From: Castellaniella sp.
GTDB lineage: Bacteria; Pseudomonadota; Gammaproteobacteria; Burkholderiales; Burkholderiaceae_B
Direction of reading: 5' to 3'
DNA length: 64,000 nucleotides
Assembly (NCBI GenBank): GCA_019104865.1
Contig: JAHRWZ010000068.1
Span: forward strand, 48,177 to 112,176
Shown here piece by piece: positions 34,528 through 44,250 of the stretch (its first letter is position 1; each line of letters begins with the position of its first letter). The translations under genes were made by a program, and so were the position numbers. The notes beneath the pieces were generated by a model. That model saw nothing but the letters and a program-made list of their open reading frames with translations, ran no database searches and had not been told where the DNA came from.

Positions 34528-37434
34528 ATGCGTCCACTCTTTTCGAATGCAGCAGGGTCTTCGACTCGTCCGTTTCCTGGGCTTGGCGCCTTGTCGGTCG
34601 CGTTTTGTCTGGTCATGCTCGCCTTCGTGCTGGGCAATGCCGCCCTGATGTATTCGGTCATGTTGCGCTACGAAACCGCGCTGGATCAGTCCACCACGCT
34701 CGACGGCATGCGCACCGCCAGCCAGCAACTGGCGATCAGGGCCATGCGCCTGGTCGACGGCGGGCTGATGCAGACCGCGCAACTGGGCAAGGAAATCGAT
34801 GCCATGGACCGCGCCCTGCAGGCGCTGGATCAGGGAGGAGTGGTCAATGACCGCGAGGTCCCTGCCCTGACGCAGCCGCAGATGCGTCAGTTCCTGCCCA
34901 AGATCCACCGCGACTGGGTGGTGCTGCGTGGCCGTCTGCAGGCCATGACGCTGGATTCCTATTCACGCACCGAGGCACCCGCCGAGACGCCTGACTTGCC
35001 GCGGGCGGTGCAGCGGCAATGGATCGCGGACGATGCCGCCAGTCTGCTCGGTTCCCTGAATGCGGGTTCGGATGTCCTGATGCCGTTGCTGCGCCAGGGC
35101 AAGGACCGGGCACTTGCCTGGGCGGGCGGCCTGCTTCTGGCGGACTTGCTGGTGCTGTTGGGGGTATTCCTGGGATTGCGCCGCGGCATTGCAAGGCCGC
35201 TGCTGGCGCTGCGCCGGGCGTCGGAAGATCTGATGCGGGGTACCTACACGACGCGTCTGGCCCCCGAGGGGCTGGGCGAGATCCAGGCAATCGCCCGCGC
35301 CTACAACACCGGGACACAGCGCACTCACGAACTGCTGACCCGGATGCGCCAGGATCAGGCCGGGTTGCAGCGTTCCGAGATCATTTTCCAGGGGCTGGCC
35401 TCGAACGCCATCGTCGGGATCTTTCTGGCGACACAGGACCGGTTCAGTTTCGTCAGCCCGAAGATGGCCGAGATCTTCGGCTACCAGCCGGCCGAAATGA
35501 CCGGGCACCTGACGCTGCTGTCCATCATCGCCCCCAGGGAACGCTATCTGGTGGCCGAGGCCCTGAAGTCCGGCCACCGGCACAAGGACGGGACCCTGCG
35601 GTTCGAGCGCCAGGGCCGCCGCAAGGATGGATCGCCAATCGACATAGAAATCTTCATCACCACGGTCGGCGCCAGCGACCAGGTGTCCTTCATCGGCCTG
35701 GTCCAGGACGTCACCGAGAGCAAGCAGGCGGAATCCTCGGCCCAACTGGCCGCCATCGCCTACGAGAACAGCAGCGAGGCCATTGCCATCACCGATACCG
35801 CTGGGGTCATCATCGACGTCAATCCGGCCTATTCCCGCATGACCGGGTATTGGCCCGATGAAGTCGCCGGGGACCTGCTGCCGCTGCTGCGGCCGGGGCG
35901 CCACAACCGTGATTTCTATGATCAGATGTGGCATGCGATCAACACTAAGGGCCGATGGGACGGCGAATACTGGCTGCAACGCAAATCCGGCGAGGACTAC
36001 GCCCAGCGGGTGGTGCTGGATACCGCCTGGAATCACGATGGTTCGGTGAACTGCCGCGTGGTGATGCTCAGTGACGTGACGCAGAAAAAGCAGTTGGAAT
36101 CCGCGATCTGGAACCAGGCCCATCACGATCCGCTGACCGGCCTGCCGAATCGCCAGTATTTCAACGAGCGCCTGGATGTGTCGGTCGAGGAATCCGCGCG
36201 CGATGGCCGGCCCATGGCGCTGATGTTCCTGGATCTGGACCTGTTCAAGGAAGTCAACGATTCCATGGGGCATGCGGTGGGCGACCGCCTGCTGATCGAA
36301 GTGGCCCACCGCCTCAGAGCCCTGACGGGGGGCCATCACCGTTTCGTGGCGCGCCTGGGTGGGGATGAATTCGTGATCCTGATCCGGGATGTCGGTTCGC
36401 GCCAGGACATGGATGTCTTGTGCCAGCGGATTCTGGACAGCATCACGGAACCTTATCCGCTGGCGGGCAGCATGATCCGGATCTCCGCCAGTCTGGGGAT
36501 CGCGCGGTATCCGGATGACGCGGACAACGCCGAGACGCTGATGCGCCACGTCGATCTGGCTATGTACGAGGCCAAGGCGGCAGGTCGCAACGGCTACCAC
36601 TATTTTGACCAGTCCATGCAGGAACGCGCGCGCATCCAGCATGACCTGCTGGTCGCGTTGCCTGCGGCGATCGAAGCCGGGCAGTTCTTCCTGCTGTACC
36701 AGCCCATTTATTGCCTGGACACGGGGCGCATCATGAAGGCCGAGGTGCTGCTGCGCTGGCGGCATCCGGAATTCGGCGTTATCGCGCCCATGGATTTCAT
36801 TCCCTTCGCCGACGAACGGCAACTGATGACGCCGCTGGGCGACTGGGTGTTCCAGGAGGCCATCCAGCAGCTGGTGCGCTGGCGCAGGACGCTTGCCCCC
36901 AGCCTGCGGCTGACAGTCAATGTGTCACCGGGGCAGTTTGGCCTGGCGCAGTCGGGGCTGAATACGGTGTCCGATCTGCTGGATACGCTGGGCTTGCCGG
37001 CCGACTGCCTGTCGCTGGAATTCGACGAGCAACTGTTCCTGAGCCTGGACCCGCTGGTACGGGACCGCCTGGAACGACTGCGCCGGTCGGGCGTGCGGTT
37101 CAGTATTGGCGCCGTATCCGTCGGACTGGCGGCCCTGCTGGAGTCCTATCGCCTGCCGTTCCAGACCCTGAAGCTGGACCGCCAGGTTACCGAGAAGCTG
37201 CTCGCCAGCAGAGACGCTCACATGGTGTGCGAATCCATCATCGCGCTGGCGCATCGGCTGGGCATGCGGGTCATCGCCGAAGGCATCACCAGCCAGGCGC
37301 AGTGCGACTTGCTGCGCTCGGTCGGTTGCGATGGCGGGCAGGGGTATTGGCTGGACGAGCCGCTGGACCGGTCCGGTTTCGAACAGCGGCTATCCGACCC
37401 CACGAAACACCCGTTGCTGCAACTGGTGCAATAG
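34528..37434 (+). CDS. Membrane PAS-GGDEF-EAL protein, probable diguanylate cyclase with degenerate EAL
   Basis: 968-residue signalling protein: N-terminal helix (about 15-40), periplasmic region of about 170 residues, second helix (about 195-220) with a HAMP-like linker, two PAS domains (about 290-400 and 410-530), GGDEF (611-615, intact LGGDEF) and a C-terminal EAL domain. The EAL start has EVL (739-741) and keeps the first Glu, but the metal-binding DDFG motif reads GAVS (Gly861-Ala862 for Asp-Asp) and the later VET is ITS. The cyclase is probably active; the phosphodiesterase probably is not. ATG 34528 with AGGA five bases upstream is preferred to ATG 34450. Confidence 0.88.
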   Translation: MRPLFSNAAGSSTRPFPGLGALSVAFCLVMLAFVLGNAALMYSVMLRYETALDQSTTLDGMRTASQQLAIRAMRLVDGGLMQTAQLGKEIDAMDRALQALDQGGVVNDREVPALTQPQMRQFLPKIHRDWVVLRGRLQAMTLDSYSRTEAPAETPDLPRAVQRQWIADDAASLLGSLNAGSDVLMPLLRQGKDRALAWAGGLLLADLLVLLGVFLGLRRGIARPLLALRRASEDLMRGTYTTRLAPEGLGEIQAIARAYNTGTQRTHELLTRMRQDQAGLQRSEIIFQGLASNAIVGIFLATQDRFSFVSPKMAEIFGYQPAEMTGHLTLLSIIAPRERYLVAEALKSGHRHKDGTLRFERQGRRKDGSPIDIEIFITTVGASDQVSFIGLVQDVTESKQAESSAQLAAIAYENSSEAIAITDTAGVIIDVNPAYSRMTGYWPDEVAGDLLPLLRPGRHNRDFYDQMWHAINTKGRWDGEYWLQRKSGEDYAQRVVLDTAWNHDGSVNCRVVMLSDVTQKKQLESAIWNQAHHDPLTGLPNRQYFNERLDVSVEESARDGRPMALMFLDLDLFKEVNDSMGHAVGDRLLIEVAHRLRALTGGHHRFVARLGGDEFVILIRDVGSRQDMDVLCQRILDSITEPYPLAGSMIRISASLGIARYPDDADNAETLMRHVDLAMYEAKAAGRNGYHYFDQSMQERARIQHDLLVALPAAIEAGQFFLLYQPIYCLDTGRIMKAEVLLRWRHPEFGVIAPMDFIPFADERQLMTPLGDWVFQEAIQQLVRWRRTLAPSLRLTVNVSPGQFGLAQSGLNTVSDLLDTLGLPADCLSLEFDEQLFLSLDPLVRDRLERLRRSGVRFSIGAVSVGLAALLESYRLPFQTLKLDRQVTEKLLASRDAHMVCESIIALAHRLGMRVIAEGITSQAQCDLLRSVGCDGGQGYWLDEPLDRSGFEQRLSDPTKHPLLQLVQ

Positions 37435-37438
37435 TCGA

Positions 37439-39157
37439 TCAGGACGCGGCGCGGCCTTCGCGCGTCGTTTTGCCGCGGTAGCGGGCGGCCAGCAGCAGCC
37501 CCAGCAGCGCCCATCCCAGGATAGGACCGTTGCCCCAGCGCACGTAGGGGGTCAGCCCCTGGGTGCCCTGGACCTCCACATCCAGTACACCGGGGACGGC
37601 CGGGTCCAGCATGCCGCGCACCTCGCCGGTCGGATCGATTGCCGCCGTCATGCCGGTGTTGGTCGAGCGGATGACGGGGCGCGCCGTTTCCAGGGCCCGC
37701 ATGCGGGCGATCCACAGGTGCTGGCGCAGCGCCCAGGTGTTGCCGAACCAGGCCAGATTGCTCAGGTTGACCAGAATGCTGGCGCCCGGCGCCCCTGTGT
37801 CGTCCGGCCGCACGGACGCGGCGATTTCTTCCCCGAAGGTATCTTCGTAGCAGATGTCGACGGCCAGGGCCTGGCCGTCGAGCAACAGGGGCGGCTGGCG
37901 CAGCGGTCCCCGGTTGAAGTCGCCCAGGGGAATTTTCAGGGCGCGCACGAACCAGTGGAATCCGGGAGGAATGAATTCGCCGAAGGGTACCAGATGATGC
38001 TTGTCGTAATGCCAGTGTCCGGGCACCAGGGGGGGCTGCGTATCGCCCGGGTGGATGACCGTCGCCCCGTTGGTATAGCGATCCCCGGTGGCGGTTCGCG
38101 TGTGTAGCGGCAGCCCGAGCACGAGGGCGGCATTCATCCGGCCGGCGAGCGCCAGCCAGGACTGCCAGACCGGGTCGGGGACCTGGTCCTGAAGGATCGG
38201 CAGGACGGTTTCCGGCAGCACGATCAGATCGGGCCTGTCGTCCGGGCCCTTGGGTGGCAGGCCCGCCAGGCGCAGCGTGCGTTCCTGCGCCGTCAGGAAT
38301 CGTGCCGGGTCGAATTTGTCGGATTGGGGGGTGGCAGGCTGTACCAGGCGCACCAGCAGGGGGTCGCCCACGGGGCGAGTCCATTGGATGTGTGCCCAGG
38401 CGATCCCCAATAGGCCGCTTGCCAGCGCCAGTGCGATGACGGCGGCGGCGCTGCGGTCGTGCGTCGTGTCCTTGGCACGGGCCATCAGGGCAATGGCGCC
38501 CGCCGCGAATGCGGATAACCAGGCCAGGCCGTAGACCCCGACAAACGGCGCCCAGGCGGCAAACATGCCCTCGGCATGCGCATAGCCGACGTTCAGCCAG
38601 GTGAAGCCGGTGAACAGCGTGCCGCGCAGCCATTCGAACAGTGTCCAGGCGCCGGCCCAGGCCACCGCGTTCAGGATCTGGCGCCACGACGGCTGTTCCG
38701 GGTTTTTGTGGGCGGCGCACAGCCAGGCGGTCAGCGCGCAGGCGCCCGCCGCATACAGGGCCATGGCGGCCGCGAACAACAGCAGGGCGGCGATGGACAG
38801 CGGCAGCGCCAGTCCGCCGAATTCATGCATGCTGATGGTCAGCCAGTACACGCCGACCGAAAACTGCGCCAGCCCGAACAGCCAGCCGTAGCCGGCTGCC
38901 TGGCGCGGGCCGGGGGCCCCCCAGGTATGGGCGGCCAGTACCGACAGGGACGCGATCTGAACGAAGGGCAGGCTCCAGGCGGGTAGTGGCCCGGGTGCGA
39001 AGCACAGCGCCTGGATGGCACCTGCCAACAGCACCCGCAGCCAGATCGGAACGCCTCGCCGTCGGCCTGGGCTGGCCAAGGCGGTTTGCGGGCTTGGCGC
39101 GTCCGAAGCCCCCGTTGTGGGATGGGGGGTATCGGACGTCGTGTGCTCAGGCGTCAT
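37439..39157 (-). CDS. lnt: Apolipoprotein N-acyltransferase Lnt
   Basis: Adds the third acyl chain to lipoproteins in the inner membrane. 572 residues: a proline/threonine-rich cytoplasmic start, six or more helices (about 40-270), then a nitrilase-like domain with the expected triad: Glu in VLPETVLP, Lys in HYDKHHLVPFGE and Cys in VDICYEDTFGEE. A final helix follows. Lies just after corC on the same strand, the usual Burkholderiales arrangement. Confidence 0.93.
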   Translation of the reverse strand: MTPEHTTSDTPHPTTGASDAPSPQTALASPGRRRGVPIWLRVLLAGAIQALCFAPGPLPAWSLPFVQIASLSVLAAHTWGAPGPRQAAGYGWLFGLAQFSVGVYWLTISMHEFGGLALPLSIAALLLFAAAMALYAAGACALTAWLCAAHKNPEQPSWRQILNAVAWAGAWTLFEWLRGTLFTGFTWLNVGYAHAEGMFAAWAPFVGVYGLAWLSAFAAGAIALMARAKDTTHDRSAAAVIALALASGLLGIAWAHIQWTRPVGDPLLVRLVQPATPQSDKFDPARFLTAQERTLRLAGLPPKGPDDRPDLIVLPETVLPILQDQVPDPVWQSWLALAGRMNAALVLGLPLHTRTATGDRYTNGATVIHPGDTQPPLVPGHWHYDKHHLVPFGEFIPPGFHWFVRALKIPLGDFNRGPLRQPPLLLDGQALAVDICYEDTFGEEIAASVRPDDTGAPGASILVNLSNLAWFGNTWALRQHLWIARMRALETARPVIRSTNTGMTAAIDPTGEVRGMLDPAVPGVLDVEVQGTQGLTPYVRWGNGPILGWALLGLLLAARYRGKTTREGRAAS

Positions 39158-39182
39158 GTCGGCTGTGGGTGTGTGATGTAGG

Positions 39183-40070
39183 TCAGGGCGTGTGCGTTTC
39201 TGGAGAGGACGACGCGCCGCTGACTCGCTGGACGTGCAACCAGCGGGCACGCTTGCCGTCGGCACCGACCACGGTGAAGGTCAGTCCCTGACTCTGGAAG
39301 TGTTCACCGCGCCGGGGGATGTGCCCCAGTTCGGCGGCAAGCCAGCCGTTGAGCGTGTCGTAGTCCTCGTCGGGCAACTGGACATGAAAGACTTCGTTGA
39401 AGTCTTCGATTTCTGTGGTGCCCATGGCGCGCCAGCTGTTGTCCCCGGTCCGGAAGATCGTCTTTTCGTCCTCGTCGTCGAATTCGTCCTCGATGTCGCC
39501 GACGATCTGTTCCAGCACGTCTTCCATCGTGACCAGGCCACAGATTCCGCCGTGTTCGTCGATGACGATGGCCAGGTGGTTGCGGCTGATGCGGAACTGG
39601 TGCAGCAGCTCGTTCAGACGCTTGGATTCGGGGATGAAGACTGGCGGGCGGATCAGTGCGCGGATGTCCAGCGCATGGTCCGACAGGGTCAGCAGCAGAT
39701 CCTTGGCCAGCAGGACGCCGATGATGTTGTCGCGGTCGCCCTCGTAGACTGGAAAGCGCGAATGCCCGGTTTCGATGATCGTTTTCATCTGCTCGGCCAG
39801 GGACAGCGAGACGTCGAGCTGGTCCATCCGCGATCGGGACACCATGATGTCCGCCACGGTCTTGTCGGCGACTTCTAGGGCCCCGGAAATCATGGCATAG
39901 GATTCGCCGTCCAGGACGGAGTGATCGTGTGCGGCTTCGAGGGCGGCGCGGATGCCCTCACGGTCCGCCGGTGGGGCGGGACGCAGCAGGGCCTTGATGC
40001 GGGACAGGAGTGAACTGGGGGCCGAACGCGCAGGTCGGGGTTCTGCGTCTGATGAGTGAGGGTCGGGCAT
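39183..40070 (-). CDS. corC: CorC/HlyC-family CBS-domain protein
   Basis: 295-residue soluble protein with two CBS domains (about 65-185, including SRFPVYEGDRDNIIGVLLAKDLL and AIVIDEHGGICGLVTMEDVLEQIVGDI) and a CorC_HlyC transporter-associated domain (about 205-280). Named for magnesium/cobalt efflux in Salmonella, but the function of the soluble form next to lnt and ybeY is uncertain. Confidence 0.9.
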   Translation of the reverse strand: MPDPHSSDAEPRPARSAPSSLLSRIKALLRPAPPADREGIRAALEAAHDHSVLDGESYAMISGALEVADKTVADIMVSRSRMDQLDVSLSLAEQMKTIIETGHSRFPVYEGDRDNIIGVLLAKDLLLTLSDHALDIRALIRPPVFIPESKRLNELLHQFRISRNHLAIVIDEHGGICGLVTMEDVLEQIVGDIEDEFDDEDEKTIFRTGDNSWRAMGTTEIEDFNEVFHVQLPDEDYDTLNGWLAAELGHIPRRGEHFQSQGLTFTVVGADGKRARWLHVQRVSGASSSPETHTP

Positions 40071-40123
40071 TGTCCGAAGGACGAGTGACTGGATTCTCTA
40101 GCATAACCGATAAACCGGCCGGC

Positions 40124-40609
40124 TCAAGCGGGTCCTTGCGGACTGTAGGGGTTGGGGATTCCCTGGGCCGCCAGGATGGCGGTTTCCAGAGCCTCCATGT
40201 GTTCGGCTTCATCGGTGTCGATATGATCGTAGCCCAGGGCATGCAGGACGCCATGGGTGACCAGGTGCGCCGCGTGGTGCAGTAGCGGTTTGCCCTGTTC
40301 GGCGGCTTCGCGTTCCAGGACCGGCCGGCACAGCACGATATCCCCGCTGATGAGGCCGGAAGGATCGGCGCCGTATTCGAAGGTCAGCACATTGGTGGCG
40401 TAGTCGCGTTGCCGCCACGCGGCATTCAGGCTGCGGCCTTCCTCGGCATCGACGATACGCAGGGTCAGGGCGACGGGCTGGCCGGCACGCGGATCGGGTG
40501 CCGCCAGGGCGTGCTCGAGTGCGCGTCCCACCCAGCGCCGCAGGCGCCAGCGGGGCAGGGCGGGGGCTTGGACCGCATACTGGATGGACAGCGAAAAATC
40601 AGGATACAT
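40124..40609 (-). CDS. ybeY: Endoribonuclease YbeY
   Basis: Metal-dependent endoribonuclease needed for 16S rRNA 3' end maturation and ribosome quality control. 161 residues; the zinc motif HGVLHALGYDH (three histidines, H-x3-H-x5-H) is at about 115-125. Start overlaps the end of phoH by 11 bases. Confidence 0.95.
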   Translation of the reverse strand: MYPDFSLSIQYAVQAPALPRWRLRRWVGRALEHALAAPDPRAGQPVALTLRIVDAEEGRSLNAAWRQRDYATNVLTFEYGADPSGLISGDIVLCRPVLEREAAEQGKPLLHHAAHLVTHGVLHALGYDHIDTDEAEHMEALETAILAAQGIPNPYSPQGPA

Positions 40610-41618
40610 GGTCACCCGCCTGCTCGTAGGCATCGACGATCCGCGCCACCAGGGGATGGCGCACCACGTCGCGGCTGGTGAACCGGGTCTGGGCGATACC
40701 AGGTACACCGTCCAGGACGTCCAGGGCGTGCAGCAGGCCGCTTTGCTGGTTCTTGGGCAGGTCCACCTGGGAGGGGTCGCCGTTGATGACCGCCTTGCTG
40801 CCAAAGCCGATCCGGGTCAGGAACATCTTCATTTGCTCGGGCGTGGTGTTCTGTGCCTCGTCCAGGATGATGAAGGCATTGTTCAGCGTGCGCCCGCGCA
40901 TGTAGGCCAGGGGCGCGATCTCGATCGTTTGTTTCTCGAACAGCCGCTGGGTCTTTTCGAAACCCAGCAGATCGTACAGGGCGTCGTAGAGCGGACGCAG
41001 ATAGGGATCGACTTTTTGCACCAGGTCGCCGGGCAGGAATCCCAGGCGCTCGCCTGCCTCCACGGCGGGGCGCGTCAGGACCAGCCGCGCCACCGATTCG
41101 CGCTCCAGCGCGTCGATGGCGCAGGCGACGGCCAGCCAGGTCTTGCCGGTACCCGCCGGGCCCACGCCGAAGGTCACGTCGTGCTTCAGGATGGCGCTCA
41201 GGTAGTCGCGCTGACGGGGCGTGCGCGGCCGCAAGTCGGATTTACGGGTCCGCAGACTCAGGCCTTCGTCGTCGACCGGGGGCAGTTCGGGCAGATCGCG
41301 CGATTGCGCGGCATTGTCCGGGCGCCGCAGGTCGCGACTGTTCAGTTCCACCAGGCCCAGCTGCAGGTCGTCGAGCGACAGCGGCGACTGTGCCGAGTGC
41401 TCGTGGAACCAGCGCAGGGCGCGGCCGGCTTCGGATGCCCGGCCGCCGCGCACGCTGAAGTGGCTGCCTCGACGACTGATGGTCACGTCATAAGTCTGGG
41501 CGATCTGGCGCAGGTTCTCGTCCAGCGGGCCACAGAGATTGGCCAGCTGTACGTTGTTGCCCGTCAGCTGGATGGACAGCGGGCGGTTGCCCGTGCCACG
41601 GGGGCGGGGTGTCGTCAT
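40599..41618 (-). CDS. phoH: PhoH-family ATPase
   Basis: 339-residue cytoplasmic ATPase with Walker [14 protein letters not shown] near residue 153 and Walker [13 protein letters not shown] near 253, followed by [11 protein letters not shown]. The N-terminal part is KH-like, as in PhoH/YbeZ. Probably works with YbeY in RNA metabolism. Overlaps the end of miaB by ATGA. Confidence 0.94.
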   Translation of the reverse strand: MTTPRPRGTGNRPLSIQLTGNNVQLANLCGPLDENLRQIAQTYDVTISRRGSHFSVRGGRASEAGRALRWFHEHSAQSPLSLDDLQLGLVELNSRDLRRPDNAAQSRDLPELPPVDDEGLSLRTRKSDLRPRTPRQRDYLSAILKHDVTFGVGPAGTGKTWLAVACAIDALERESVARLVLTRPAVEAGERLGFLPGDLVQKVDPYLRPLYDALYDLLGFEKTQRLFEKQTIEIAPLAYMRGRTLNNAFIILDEAQNTTPEQMKMFLTRIGFGSKAVINGDPSQVDLPKNQQSGLLHALDVLDGVPGIAQTRFTSRDVVRHPLVARIVDAYEQAGDHVS

Positions 41619-43102
41619 GCGCGCACCTGATCCGTGACCGTGGTGACGATCTCGCCGCGCAGCGTATTGGTCAGGGCTTCGGTGATGCGCACGTCCACCA
41701 TCTGGCCGATCAAGCGCCGTTGGCCGGCGAAATTCACGATGCGGTTGTTCTCGGTGCGGCCCTTCATGTCCTGGGGATCCTTTTTCGATGGACCTTCGAC
41801 CAGCAGGCGCTGGGTGCTGCCGACCATGGCCTGGCTGATGGCCGCCGCCTGATCGTTGATGAGGGCCTGCAGGCGATGCAGACGGTCGAGCTTGTCGGCT
41901 TCCGGTGTGGGGTCGTCGAGATCGGCGGCAGGGGTGCCCGGTCGCTTGGAATAGACGAAAGAAAAGGACTGATCGAAGCCCACGTGGCGCACCAGATCCA
42001 GGGTCTTCTGGAAGTCTTCCTCGGTTTCCCCCGGAAAGCCGACGATGAAGTCGGACGACAGCGTCATGTCGGGGCGCACGGCTTTCAGCCGGCGGATGAT
42101 GGACTTGTATTCCAGCCCGGTGTAGCCGCGCTTCATGGCGGCCAGGACCCGGTCGCTGCCGGCCTGGACGGGCAGGTGCAGGAAGGGGACCAGCTTGGGC
42201 AGCTTGCCGTGCGCCTCGATCAGGCGGGCGGTCATTTCCTTGGGGTGCGAGGTCGTGTAGCGGATGCGTTCGATGCCGGGGATCTCGTGGACATATTCCA
42301 GCAGCATCGCAAAATCGGCGATCTCGCCTGCGGTCCCGGTCGGCCCGCGATAGGCGTTGACGTTCTGGCCCAGCAGGGTGACTTCCCGCACCCCCTGGTC
42401 GGCCAGGTCGGCGATCTCGGTCAGCACATCGTCGAACGGGCGGGAGACCTCGGCACCCCGGGTATAGGGCACCACGCAGAAGCTGCAGTATTTGCTGCAG
42501 CCTTCCATGATCGACACGAAGGCCGAGGGACCGTCCACGCGGGCGGGCGGCAGGGCGTCGAATTTCTCGATCAGCGGGAAGGAAATATCCACCTGGGACC
42601 GGCCTGTCGCCCGGCGCCGGTCGATGAGTTCGGGCAGGCGATGCAGCGTCTGCGGCCCGAACACCACGTCCACGTAGGGCGCGCGGCGCACGATGGCCTC
42701 GCCTTCCTGGCTGGCCACGCAGCCGCCCACGCCGATCACCAGGTCCGGTTTGGCCTGTTTCAGGTGCTGCACCCGGCCCAGGTCGGAGAAGACCTTTTCC
42801 TGGGCCTTTTCGCGCACGGAACAGGTGTTGAACAGGATGATGTCGGCATCGTCCGGGGTATCGGTGAGTTCCACGCCTTTGGCGGCGCGCAGGATGTCCA
42901 CCATCTTTTCGGAGTCGTACTCGTTCATCTGGCAGCCGAAGGTGCGGATGAAGAGTTTTTTGTGCTGGCCGGGCTCCAGGGGCTGCAGCAGGCCAGCGAG
43001 GGTTTCGTCCTGGTTCTGACGCCAGGCCTGGTCCTTCAGGTGTTCGGCGGATTCTCGGGACGCGGGGATCACGCCGGGGCGGCGCACAGGAGTTTCTTGC
43101 AT
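41615..43102 (-). CDS. miaB: tRNA-2-methylthio-N6-dimethylallyladenosine synthase MiaB
   Basis: Methylthiotransferase acting on i6A37 of tRNAs. 495 residues: the N-terminal UPF0004 domain with cysteines in [23 protein letters not shown] and [11 protein letters not shown]; radical SAM motif [15 protein letters not shown] near residue 205; and a C-terminal TRAM domain. The first 45 residues are an extension beyond short homologues. First gene of the miaB-phoH-ybeY-corC-lnt run. Confidence 0.95.
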   Translation of the reverse strand: MQETPVRRPGVIPASRESAEHLKDQAWRQNQDETLAGLLQPLEPGQHKKLFIRTFGCQMNEYDSEKMVDILRAAKGVELTDTPDDADIILFNTCSVREKAQEKVFSDLGRVQHLKQAKPDLVIGVGGCVASQEGEAIVRRAPYVDVVFGPQTLHRLPELIDRRRATGRSQVDISFPLIEKFDALPPARVDGPSAFVSIMEGCSKYCSFCVVPYTRGAEVSRPFDDVLTEIADLADQGVREVTLLGQNVNAYRGPTGTAGEIADFAMLLEYVHEIPGIERIRYTTSHPKEMTARLIEAHGKLPKLVPFLHLPVQAGSDRVLAAMKRGYTGLEYKSIIRRLKAVRPDMTLSSDFIVGFPGETEEDFQKTLDLVRHVGFDQSFSFVYSKRPGTPAADLDDPTPEADKLDRLHRLQALINDQAAAISQAMVGSTQRLLVEGPSKKDPQDMKGRTENNRIVNFAGQRRLIGQMVDVRITEALTNTLRGEIVTTVTDQVRA

Positions 43103-43157
43103 GGTCGATCGCCGTGGCGGGTTGTCATCCCGGGGGCGGTAAAGGATGGGTAATCCG

Positions 43158-43274
43158 CTATTTTACTGGATGTCGCGGGCCAGCCATCCCCAATGCGATT
43201 GCATTACGCAGGATTGCCAGTTTTGCGGCCTGTTGCGCTTCCTGGGCTTCCAGAAGACGCAGGCCAGCGTGCAC
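43158..43274 (-). pseudogene. Remnant of a ParD-like type II antitoxin gene
   Basis: In the 200-base gap between secF and miaB, a 38-codon open stretch beginning at a GTG reads VHAGLRLLEAQEAQQAAKLA and then ILRNAIALGMAGP. This closely matches the C-terminal half of ParD antitoxins (pattern VVRAGLRLLEEQEAKL-ALR-AI-EG). The DNA-binding N-terminal half is missing and no parE toxin follows. The in-frame sequence continues upstream without ATG into secF. A short chance resemblance cannot be excluded. Confidence 0.45.
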
Positions 43275-43302
43275 AGCCCAAAGATCCCCGCGACAGCCCG
43301 AT

Positions 43303-44238
43303 TTACCCCAGTTCGACTTCGGTGCCTTCCTTCTTGACGTGCTTGACCAGGTCTTCGCGCTTGATCCCCATCCACATCGCCAGGGCGGCCGCCACGAACA
43401 CGGACGAATAGATCCCGAACCAGATCCCGATCGTCAGGGCCAGCGAGAAGTAGTGCAGGGTTGGGCCGCCGAAGAAGAACATCGACAGCACCATCATCTG
43501 GGTGGAGCCGTGGGTGATGATCGTCCGGGAAATGTTCTGCGTGATGGATGCGTTGATGATCTCGCGCACGGGAGCCTTGCGCTGCTTGCGGAAATTTTCG
43601 CGGATCCGGTCCATCACCACCACGGATTCGTTGACCGAATACCCCAGTACCGCCAGCACCCCCGCGAGCACCGGCAGGGAGAATTCCCACTGGAAGAACG
43701 CGAAGAACCCCAGGATGATCACCACGTCGTGCAGGTTGGCGATTGCGCAAGAGGCGGCCAGCTTCCATTCGAAGCGGATCGCCAGATACACCATGATGCC
43801 CACCAGCACGAAGAGCAGTGCCATCAGGCCATTGTGCAACAGTTCCTGGCCCACCTGCGGGCCGACGAATTCCACCCGGCGCAGCTGTACGTCGGGGTGC
43901 TGGGCTTGCAGGGTGGACAGCACGGTGCGGCTTTGGACGGACGTATCTTCGTCGGGCCGTACCGGCAGGCGGATCATGACGTCTTGCGAGGTGCCGAAAT
44001 TTTGCACCTGGAAGTCCTTGTAGCCCAGCGCGTCGATGGCGGTGCGGATGTCGCCCACGGGTGCCGACTGCGAATAATGGACTTCCATGACCGTGCCGCC
44101 GGTGAATTCGATCGACAGGTGAAAGCCCCGGGAAGCAATGAAAAAGACGGCGGCGAGGAAGGTCAGCAGGCTGATGAGGTTCAGGATCAGCGCATGCCGC
44201 ATGAACGGGATGGTGCGATGGATGCGGAAAAATTCCAT
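43303..44238 (-). CDS. secF: Protein translocase subunit SecF
   Basis: Inner-membrane partner of SecD in protein export. 311 residues, six helices, with FHLSIEFTGGTVMEV near residue 40, LGYSVNESVVVMDRIREN near 205, and a charged cytoplasmic tail. Starts 13 bases after secD ends. Confidence 0.96.
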   Translation of the reverse strand: MEFFRIHRTIPFMRHALILNLISLLTFLAAVFFIASRGFHLSIEFTGGTVMEVHYSQSAPVGDIRTAIDALGYKDFQVQNFGTSQDVMIRLPVRPDEDTSVQSRTVLSTLQAQHPDVQLRRVEFVGPQVGQELLHNGLMALLFVLVGIMVYLAIRFEWKLAASCAIANLHDVVIILGFFAFFQWEFSLPVLAGVLAVLGYSVNESVVVMDRIRENFRKQRKAPVREIINASITQNISRTIITHGSTQMMVLSMFFFGGPTLHYFSLALTIGIWFGIYSSVFVAAALAMWMGIKREDLVKHVKKEGTEVELG

Positions 44239-44250
44239 GATGAATCCTGA

